From DASQJL01 sp036380835 (GTDB taxonomy: Bacteria; Eisenbacteria; RBG-16-71-46; SZUA-252), in assembly GCA_036380835.1 (NCBI GenBank), contig DASVDZ010000024.1, positions 1 to 24,271 of the forward strand: a stretch of DNA of 24,271 nucleotides, given 5' to 3'. The notes beneath the pieces were generated by a model. That model was not told the origin of the DNA, did no database searches, and saw nothing but the letters and a program-made list of their open reading frames with translations. A program made the position numbers and the translations under genes. The first letter of the stretch is position 1, and every line of letters starts with the position of its first letter. Positions 1 to 5,110 of this stretch are shown here, in pieces.

Positions 1-82
1 GCTCCTCGAGCACCTCGACCGCGTGGGGATCACCCGGAGGGAGGGAGACTCGAGAATTCCGGGGCCGAAGCTAAAAAACTGA
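1..82 (+). CDS. selB: C-terminal end of a SelB-like selenocysteine-specific elongation factor (5' part outside window)
   Basis: Reading from base 2, an open frame runs into the window and stops at TGA 80-82, giving 26 residues. The segment LLEHLDRVGITRREGDSRI resembles the last winged-helix domain of SelB, where a 'leLDR.G.TrR.Gd.R' stretch is typical. SelB delivers selenocysteinyl-tRNA to the ribosome and its C-terminal winged helices read the SECIS hairpin. Only the tail is visible, so the GTPase domain cannot be checked, and another winged-helix protein is possible. The residues after the motif are few and polar, as expected for a tail. No SECIS element or selenocysteine tRNA was seen in the window. 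Confidence 0.5.
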   Translation, partial: LLEHLDRVGITRREGDSRIPGPKLKN

Positions 83-92
83 CCTCCCGCCA

Positions 93-122
93 TTGCCGGC
101 GCGCGGGCGGCTCTGATATCCT
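93..122 (+). promoter_or_regulatory. Candidate housekeeping promoter for the 235-3077 pair
   Basis: TTGCCG at 93-98 and TATCCT at 117-122 are separated by 18 bases, the same spacing as three other candidate promoters in this window. Transcription would start near 129, leaving a leader of about 106 bases before the ATG at 235. The -35 is imperfect, and a possible selB-trailing hairpin (87-91 with 106-110) overlaps it, so this is tentative. Confidence 0.35.
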
Positions 123-131
123 TTTCATCGT

Positions 132-202
132 GCGGGAGGAGCGGATGCCCGTCCCTCCCGCGCCCGACGCCGCAGCGAGGCCACACGGGTGGGTGTGGTC
201 TC
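132..202 (+). promoter_or_regulatory. Structured 5' leader with two strong stem-loops
   Basis: Two stem-loops lie between the candidate start of transcription (about 129) and the ATG at 235. The first pairs GCGGGAGG (132-139) with CCTCCCGC (154-161), eight perfect pairs, with an inner CGG/CCG pairing (142-144 with 149-151). The second pairs 177-186 with 193-202, ten pairs including one G-U, around a six-base loop. Neither is followed by a T-run, so they do not look like intrinsic terminators. I recognise no known riboswitch class: the conserved cores of GEMM, TPP, SAM and cobalamin elements are not evident. The role could be RNA stability, protein binding or translational control. Confidence 0.45.
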
Positions 203-234
203 CCTCTAAGTCCTCTGTGGAAGGTGATGCGGAT

Positions 235-564
235 ATGGGCCTCCTCCGACGATTCGCCACGATCGCTCTCGCCGTCGCGCTCCTCGTCGCGCTGACCTCG
301 CTCCCCGCGCTCCGTTTCAGCCGGACCTCAGGGAGCGCGCTCGCACCAACCCTTGCGTGGGCCGGGGGATCCCCGGACGAAACGCTCAAACCGCCGTCGC
401 AGCCGCCGACGCAGAAGTCGAGGGCGATCGACGTGCGCATCGAGAGGACGTCCGATCACGCGACGCCGCTCGGCACGCGCGACATCGGGGCGAAGCGGTT
501 GAGCCACGTCGAACGCTGGCTGCTGATCTATCGCGTCTACCTGGCATCCGTGCTGCGCATCTAG
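235..564 (+). CDS. Small exported protein of unknown function, upstream of the TPR sigma-54 activator
   Basis: The 109-residue product starts at ATG 235, which has GGAAGG at 219-224 ten bases upstream. An in-frame GTG at 130 is less likely because the intervening DNA forms two strong hairpins. The N-terminus has a basic stretch (LLRR) and a hydrophobic core to about residue 26. A plausible signal-peptidase site lies near residue 44 (LAWA before GGSPDE). The mature part is Pro/Gln-rich (KPPSQPPTQ) and then basic. The C-terminus, from about residue 88, is an amphipathic or hydrophobic segment (ERWLLIYRVYLASVLRI). I do not recognise the family. Its stop lies 41 bases before the GTG of the regulator, so the two are probably co-transcribed. 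An exported ligand, envelope sensor or signal precursor for that regulator is conceivable but is inference only. Confidence 0.6.
   Translation: MGLLRRFATIALAVALLVALTSLPALRFSRTSGSALAPTLAWAGGSPDETLKPPSQPPTQKSRAIDVRIERTSDHATPLGTRDIGAKRLSHVERWLLIYRVYLASVLRI
542..557 (+). promoter_or_regulatory. Possible second sigma-54-type (-24/-12) element ahead of the regulator
   Basis: TGGCA at 542-546 and TGC at 554-556 give GG (543-544), ten bases, then GC (555-556), the spacing required by sigma-54 RNA polymerase. Transcription would begin near 568, 38 bases before the GTG at 606, which would allow autoregulation. The element lies inside the last codons of the small upstream gene. Matches of this quality can occur by chance in GC-rich DNA, and no activator repeat is seen upstream. 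Confidence 0.2.
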
Positions 565-605
565 CACCCCGGGCGATCTCACCCGGAGAAGAACAGGGAC
601 GACAC

Positions 606-3077
606 GTGGACAAGACCACGGCGGAACTGATTCGGGAGCGTGAGGAGGCGGTATCCAACGCGCGCCTCACGCACGATCCCGAACGCCACCTCCAATCGCT
701 CGAAGCGCTCGCCGAGATCTTCCTCCGGGCCGACGGCTACCTCCCGGCGCTCCAGAACCTCGAGGAGTGCATCGACTCGGCGGAGCGCCTCGGACTCGAT
801 CCGGCCCGCGTCGCCACCCTCGAGATGAAGGCCGCGCAGGCGCTGATCGAGAAGGGGGACGCGCCCGGCGCCCTCCGGCACCTGGCGCGCGCCCGCTCCC
901 GCGTCGCGTCCGACCACCAGCCCGAATTGATGGCGCGTCTCTCGCTCCACGGGGCGCGCGCGCTGATCGATCTCTCCCAGTACGACGAGGCGCTCCGCTC
1001 GTGCGAGCGGGCGCACGCCTACTTCAAGGAGCGCGGCCTCCTCGCCCCGCTCGCCCACTCGTACAACTGTTTCGGCCGGATCCACTTCCGTCTCGGCGAT
1101 CTCGATCGCGCGAAGGAGTACTACGAGGCCGCCCTCCACCTCTTCCGGTGGGACCTGAACGACGAAGAGGGTGTGATCCGGCTCCACAACAACCTCGGCA
1201 TCCTCTACCGCCATCTCTCCGATTGGCGCCAGGCGACGTGGCACCTGCTCCGCTCCATGGAGCAGGCGACGCGCCTCGGCAACTTCGCCTACATCGCCGT
1301 CACCTGCGCGAATCTCGGCATCGTCTATCTCAAGTCGGGGCAGTGGGACGAGGCGCGCGAGCACTTCGATCGGGCGCTCACGTCCTACGTCCAGATCGGC
1401 CGCGAGACCGGCGTGGCGAGGATGCGGATCGGCCTCGCCACGATCGCCACGTTCCGCCACGACTTCGCCGCCGCGGCGGCCCATCTGGACGCCGCGGAGC
1501 AGATCACGGCGCGGCTCGGCGCGTCGCGCGAGCAGATCCTCTGTCTCTTCACCCGCGGCGAATTGCGGCAGGAGATGGGGGAGGTGGACGAGGCGCTCTC
1601 GATCTACGATCAGGCGCTCGCGATGGCGCGCGACGTCGCGCCCGAGGGCGACATGGTGCACGAGATGCAGCGCCGCCGGGCCGAGGTCCTCGCGCTCCGG
1701 GGCGACGTCCCGAACGCGCTTCGGGCGGCCGAAGAGGCGCGTGACCGGTCGATCCGGATCAAGGACCTGCTCGAGGAGGGCTCCGCGCGGCGCGTCCTGG
1801 CCGCGATCCATACGCAAGCGGGGCACGCGAGCGAGGCGGCGGCCGAGGCGCGAGAGGCGATCCGGATCCTCGACGGCATCCACGAGCGCTTCGAGCTGGC
1901 GCGGGCCTACCTCGATCAGGCGCGCCGCATGACGGCGACCGGCGACCCCGACCGGGTGCGCGAGGGACAGAACCTCGCCTTCAAGGCGATGTACCTCTTC
2001 GAGCAGCTGGGCGTGGACGACTCGCTCCGCGCGGCGGAAGCGGTCCTGCGCGAGCTCAACGCGCCCTCCTGGCTGGTCGCGCCGCGAACCTCGCGCCGCG
2101 ACCACCCGTCGGCCTCCTCCCAGGCGCAGGACATCGCGCGCGCCTACGGCGTCATCACGCAGAACCCCCGGACGCTCGAGGTGGTGCGCAAGGCGTCCGA
2201 GCTTCTCTCGACGCCGGCCCGCGTGTTGATCCAGGGCGAGACCGGCGCCGGAAAGAACCTCCTCGCGTACATGTTCCGCTCCTTCGAGATCGAGCGGGGC
2301 CGCCCCTTCGTCGAGGTGAACTGCACGAGCCTCCCGGGCGATCTGGTGGAGAGCGAGCTCTTCGGCTACGTGCGCGGCGCCTTCACCGGCGCGGCGGTCA
2401 CGAAGCGCGGCATCTTCGAGGAAGCCGACGGCGGCACCATCTTCCTGAACGAGATCGGCGAGCTTTCCGAGCGAACGCAGGTGAAGCTCTTGCAGGTCTT
2501 GGACGACGGCACCTACCGGCGGCTCGGGGAGGTCCGTTCGCGGCGGCTCAACGTCCGCATCATCTCGGCGACGAACAAGGATCTGGACGCGGCGGTCAAG
2601 GCAGGCTGGTTCCGGGCCGACCTCTACTATCGCCTCGGCCAGGTCCTCCTGACGCTTCCGGCGCTCCGCGAACGGCGCGAGGACATCCCGCTCCTCATCC
2701 ATTCGTTCCTGGAAGAGCTGGCGGCGCGGGAAGGACGCCAGGTCGTTCTGTCCGAGGACGCGCTCGAGTACCTGACGGCGCTTCCCTGGCTGGGCAACGT
2801 CCGTGAGCTCAAGCACAAGGTGGAGTCGATCTTCCTGATCGCCGGCCGCCAGGAGCTGGTGGACCGCGCGCTGCTGGTGAAGCTCCTCTACCCGGGCGGC
2901 GCCCCGGCGGCGTCCGAAGCGCAGTCGACCCGGGGCTTGAGGAGCAAGGTGGACCTCCTGAAGCGCGAGGAGATCCTGGCCGCGCTCTCCCGAAACGGCG
3001 GCAATCGAAGCCGCGCCGCCCTGGAGCTGGGCATCACGCGCCGGCACCTGATCCGCCTCCTCAAGCAGATCTACTAG
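606..3077 (+). CDS. TPR-fused sigma-54 enhancer-binding transcriptional activator (TPR array, AAA+, Fis-type HTH)
   Basis: The 823-residue protein is read from GTG 606, with AGGGA at 595-599 and GGAGAA at 585-590 upstream. The frame is open from 357, but that stretch overlaps the small gene. A 5-bp hairpin (569-573 with 582-586) precedes the ribosome site. Residues about 20-495 are a run of TPR-like helix pairs, roughly eleven or twelve. Residues about 512-760 are a sigma-54 interaction AAA+ domain: Walker A GETGAGKN (544-551), an intact GAFTGA loop (591-596) for sigma-54 contact, Walker B FLNEIGE with Asn615-Glu616, and FRADLYYRLG carrying the arginine fingers. Residues 784-823 form a Fis-like helix-turn-helix (GGNRSRAALELGITRRHLIR). 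There is no receiver, GAF or PAS domain, so the TPR array is the likely input, probably a peptide or protein. The Asn in Walker B and the Asn after the P-loop lysine depart from the usual LDE and GKE. Confidence 0.9.
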   Translation: MDKTTAELIREREEAVSNARLTHDPERHLQSLEALAEIFLRADGYLPALQNLEECIDSAERLGLDPARVATLEMKAAQALIEKGDAPGALRHLARARSRVASDHQPELMARLSLHGARALIDLSQYDEALRSCERAHAYFKERGLLAPLAHSYNCFGRIHFRLGDLDRAKEYYEAALHLFRWDLNDEEGVIRLHNNLGILYRHLSDWRQATWHLLRSMEQATRLGNFAYIAVTCANLGIVYLKSGQWDEAREHFDRALTSYVQIGRETGVARMRIGLATIATFRHDFAAAAAHLDAAEQITARLGASREQILCLFTRGELRQEMGEVDEALSIYDQALAMARDVAPEGDMVHEMQRRRAEVLALRGDVPNALRAAEEARDRSIRIKDLLEEGSARRVLAAIHTQAGHASEAAAEAREAIRILDGIHERFELARAYLDQARRMTATGDPDRVREGQNLAFKAMYLFEQLGVDDSLRAAEAVLRELNAPSWLVAPRTSRRDHPSASSQAQDIARAYGVITQNPRTLEVVRKASELLSTPARVLIQGETGAGKNLLAYMFRSFEIERGRPFVEVNCTSLPGDLVESELFGYVRGAFTGAAVTKRGIFEEADGGTIFLNEIGELSERTQVKLLQVLDDGTYRRLGEVRSRRLNVRIISATNKDLDAAVKAGWFRADLYYRLGQVLLTLPALRERREDIPLLIHSFLEELAAREGRQVVLSEDALEYLTALPWLGNVRELKHKVESIFLIAGRQELVDRALLVKLLYPGGAPAASEAQSTRGLRSKVDLLKREEILAALSRNGGNRSRAALELGITRRHLIRLLKQIY

Positions 3078-3100
3078 CCCCACCCCCGAGCGTCGAAGAG

Positions 3101-3223
3101 TGTGACATCCAGGTCCCGAATTCCCCTTTGTCTGTGACATCGGGGGAGTTCCTTGACGTGGAGTGACTTGGCCTCGTCCGCCACTGTCGAACAGGGACAT
3201 TCATGTCACACCATACATGTCAC
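3101..3223. repeat. GTGACAT repeat cluster with a 17-base imperfect inverted repeat
   Basis: TGTGACAT occurs at 3101-3108 and 3133-3140. Its reverse complement occurs at 3203-3210, and seven of eight bases again at 3217-3223 (ATGTCAC). The outermost pair extends: 3101-3117 matches the reverse complement of 3194-3210 at 14 of 17 positions, bounding a segment of about 110 bases. No transposase frame lies inside. Two readings compete. These may be upstream activator sites for the adjacent Fis-type regulator, since they lie about 130-255 bases before a sigma-54-type promoter. Or they may be the ends of a tiny non-autonomous mobile element, or a REP-like palindromic unit. Confidence 0.55.
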
Positions 3224-3277
3224 GCCCCCGCGAGAATCCCCTAGGGCGCGGAGTTTCAAGTCAAGTAAAGTTCACCA

Positions 3278-3290
3278 TATCAATCGTTTA
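3278..3290 (+). promoter_or_regulatory. IHF-consensus site
   Basis: TATCAATCGTTTA matches the IHF consensus WATCAA-N4-TTR exactly and lies in an unusually AT-rich patch (about 3256-3303) of this GC-rich region. It is centred about 70 bases before the predicted start at 3355, between the GTGACAT repeats and the -24/-12 element. IHF-type bending sites commonly sit there in sigma-54 promoters. Whether this organism has IHF is not known from the window. Confidence 0.45.
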
Positions 3291-3328
3291 TGGAATTTCT
3301 TCGGCGAGTGGTCGGACCGGACCAGGGG

Positions 3329-3344
3329 CGGCACGTTGGATGCT
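3329..3344 (+). promoter_or_regulatory. Sigma-54-type (-24/-12) promoter with no annotated gene downstream
   Basis: CGGCACG (3329-3335) and ATGCT (3340-3344) place GG (3330-3331) and GC (3342-3343) ten bases apart. They match the sigma-54 consensus TGGCACG-N4-TTGCW except for the first T and the first T of TTGC. With C at -12, transcription would start near 3355, heading plus-strand into gene-free DNA and then antisense to the 3' end of the NFACT gene (3608 onward). The neighbouring enhancer-binding protein gene ends 252 bases upstream, and an IHF-like site and direct/inverted repeats lie in between. Confidence 0.45.
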
Positions 3345-3354
3345 TTTAGGTACG

Positions 3355-3504
3355 AGCGTCAGCCGGCTGCGACGACGCCGCCGGGAGACACCGATCGCAG
3401 AAGCTGATGGGCCACGGAGGATGGGGAGCTCTCGGAAGTAGCCACAGCCAGGGCAGACCCTCTTCCCTTCGAGTCCTCGTGGACATAAAGGCTCCTAGCT
3501 AGGA
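3355..3504 (+). ncRNA. Candidate structured small RNA downstream of the sigma-54-type promoter
   Basis: No convincing reading frame occupies 3345-3607. The predicted transcript folds locally. CCACGGAGGA (3412-3421) pairs with TCCTCGTGG (3474-3482), nine pairs with one bulged G. Inside it, GGGGAG (3423-3428) pairs with CTTCCC (3462-3467), and AGGG-CAGA-CCCT (3450-3461) forms a closed hairpin beside that stem. A perfect 12-base palindrome TCCTAGCTAGGA follows at 3493-3504, and CAGCCGGCTG (3360-3369) lies at the predicted 5' end. I match it to no known RNA family; tmRNA, RNase P, 6S and selenocysteine tRNA were considered. The 3' end is unknown because no terminator with a T-run is visible. I see nothing further in 3505-3607. 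Confidence 0.3.
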
Positions 3505-3607
3505 CGACACTATCTGGGTGCCTCATCGCTCCGCGGCCCAAGAACTCTCAGATCCGGGACGGGTCCCCCCCTTCCACGTTGCTCCGCACCTTAGCTCGAC
3601 ACCTCGC

Positions 3608-5110
3608 TCAGTCATCGGAATCGGTCGCGCCGGACCCGCCCTCGGGAAGTTTGGGGCGGACCAAGAGCTCGCGCTCGCGCGTGCAGATCGCCTGTCCCGG
3701 TTTGCCGCGCCGCGGCTTCGACACGAACTTGCGCTCTGTGAAAATCACGGGGACCCGGGTGAGCTTCCTCGCCTTGCTGTAGTAGGCCGCGACGGAGGCG
3801 GCCTCCTCGAGCGTCCGGTGCTTGGGTATCGCGTTTCGCGACGGGCGGCGAAGGATCACATGGGAACCCGGCACCCCCACGACGTGGAACCAGAGATCGT
3901 GGGGGTTCGACAAGCGGTGGGTGATGAGATCGTTCTCGGTGTTGCTGCGGCCGACCCAGATCTCCCACCCATCGGATGAGACAAACGTCCTTGGCCTGAT
4001 CGACTCGCGCGCCCCTGGAGATCGGTGCCCGGGACGTCCCGCACGGGGCGCCGCGGCGGGCCGTCGATTCGGACGGTCCCTCCGCTGGTCGCCCCGTGCA
4101 CTTAGGTACGGAAGGTCCGCGCCGTCGAGGAAGCCCGAAAGCTCCGAGAGCGCTTCCTTCGGCGGGCGGGACGTGAGGACGCGGCGCAACTCGCTCAGCG
4201 TCATCAGACTCTTCCGGGATCGGGCGAGCCGTTCTTCGATCATCTCCTCGCCACGCTCGCCGCGCTTCGCGCGCCGGAAGAGTCGGGCCGCGTTCTCCTG
4301 GGGGGAAAGGGCCGGGTCGAGCTCGATCTCGAGAACGGCTCCCGGCGAGTCCGCGTATGGATTGGGGAGTTCGACGCGGCTCGCCCCCCTCGGAATCTCC
4401 GCGTAGCGCGCGAGCAGCGCCTCCGCCCGGAGGCGATCGAGCAGGCGATCGCGCGTCCGCTCCCGGTCGGCGAGGAGCCCTTCGACTCGACGCGTGAGGG
4501 TCCGCTCCGCCGCGTGGAGCGCGTGGTGCACGTGGCGGTCGAAGTCGGCCCGGAAATCGCGCCCGATCGCCTCGCCAAGCGCCTCGCGCGCGGGCTCGTC
4601 CTCCGCGATCGTGATCCGGGGCGGATGGAACGTCCGCGGCGGGCCCGCCGGCGACCCCGGCAACGGGCCCGGCGGGGTCCCCGCCTCCGTGGCTCCCCCC
4701 GCCTCCTCCCGATGGAGCGCCCAGAGCACCGCTCCCTCCGCGACGGCGCGAAGCACGAGATTCGCCTTCGTCCCCGACGCCTCGAGCGCGAGCTCGTACG
4801 TCGGAGTCGCTCCGGGCTCGGGAGCGAGCCCGAGCGCCGCCGCGCCGCGCTCCCCCTCCTCCGCCGCCACGACGACCGATCCGCGGATCGGTCTCTCCAG
4901 CGCGCCGAACGGCGAGCCCCGAGGGTCGGGCGGGATCGGAAGCTCCGGAGCGAGCGCGACCCGGGCCTCCTTCCGCTCCAGATGGATCCAGAGATAATCG
5001 CGGGGCTTCGCCTCCAGCCCGAGCGCCATGGAGCGCGGCCCGAGCGCGACGATCCCGCTGACGCGCCGCCCGCGCAAACGGTCCCAGAAGGCGCTCACGG
5101 TCCCGTCCAC
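3608..5110 (-). CDS. NFACT family protein (RqcH/Rqc2-like, NFACT-R domain), divergent N-terminal half
   Basis: In bacteria RqcH binds split 50S subunits with stalled peptidyl-tRNA and recruits tRNA-Ala to add alanine tails; related proteins were named as fibronectin-binding. This 500-residue protein has a clear C-terminal NFACT-R domain (about 376-500) with VGRSNTENDLITHRL, DLWFHV and PGSHVIL. A charged, helix-rich middle (about 180-360) matches the coiled-coil region. The N-terminal half is short and divergent, with a Pro/Gly-rich insertion near 140-165, and I cannot find the conserved Asp-Arg pair used by RqcH for tRNA. Start choice: GTG at 5110 (reads VDG, like the usual MDG start) overlaps the upstream gene by 16 bases; a GTG at 5098, overlapping the TGA by four, is the alternative. 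It is probably translated from the same message as the TMTC-like gene. Confidence 0.85.
   Translation of the reverse strand: MDGTVSAFWDRLRGRRVSGIVALGPRSMALGLEAKPRDYLWIHLERKEARVALAPELPIPPDPRGSPFGALERPIRGSVVVAAEEGERGAAALGLAPEPGATPTYELALEASGTKANLVLRAVAEGAVLWALHREEAGGATEAGTPPGPLPGSPAGPPRTFHPPRITIAEDEPAREALGEAIGRDFRADFDRHVHHALHAAERTLTRRVEGLLADRERTRDRLLDRLRAEALLARYAEIPRGASRVELPNPYADSPGAVLEIELDPALSPQENAARLFRRAKRGERGEEMIEERLARSRKSLMTLSELRRVLTSRPPKEALSELSGFLDGADLPYLSARGDQRRDRPNRRPAAAPRAGRPGHRSPGARESIRPRTFVSSDGWEIWVGRSNTENDLITHRLSNPHDLWFHVVGVPGSHVILRRPSRNAIPKHRTLEEAASVAAYYSKARKLTRVPVIFTERKFVSKPRRGKPGQAICTRERELLVRPKLPEGGSGATDSDD

Noticed and set aside
130..234. N-terminal extension of the small exported protein to a GTG at 130
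   Set aside because: The extra residues would precede the signal peptide by 35 positions, and the DNA forms two strong hairpins. ATG 235 has its own ribosome site.
579..3200. Very long minus-strand open frame opposite the sigma-54 activator
   Set aside because: The protein is Arg/Glu/Leu-rich low-complexity sequence with no family motif, and the plus strand holds an unmistakable AAA+ activator. It is a GC-rich shadow frame.
3355..3490. Possible selenocysteine tRNA, suggested by the nearby selB-like tail and a TTCGAGTCC stretch
   Set aside because: No cloverleaf with a UCA anticodon, long acceptor stem or T-arm can be formed. The TTCGAGTCC stretch lies in a different pairing.
3407..3502. A 31-codon plus-strand frame (ATG 3407) inside the candidate small RNA
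   Set aside because: There is no good Shine-Dalgarno and the product (Gly/Ser-rich) resembles nothing known. The base pairing suggests RNA structure rather than coding, although a dual-function RNA cannot be excluded.
3518..3979. Plus-strand open frame crossing from the intergenic region into the NFACT gene
   Set aside because: Most of it is antisense to the conserved NFACT-R domain and it shows no motif of its own or clear ribosome site.
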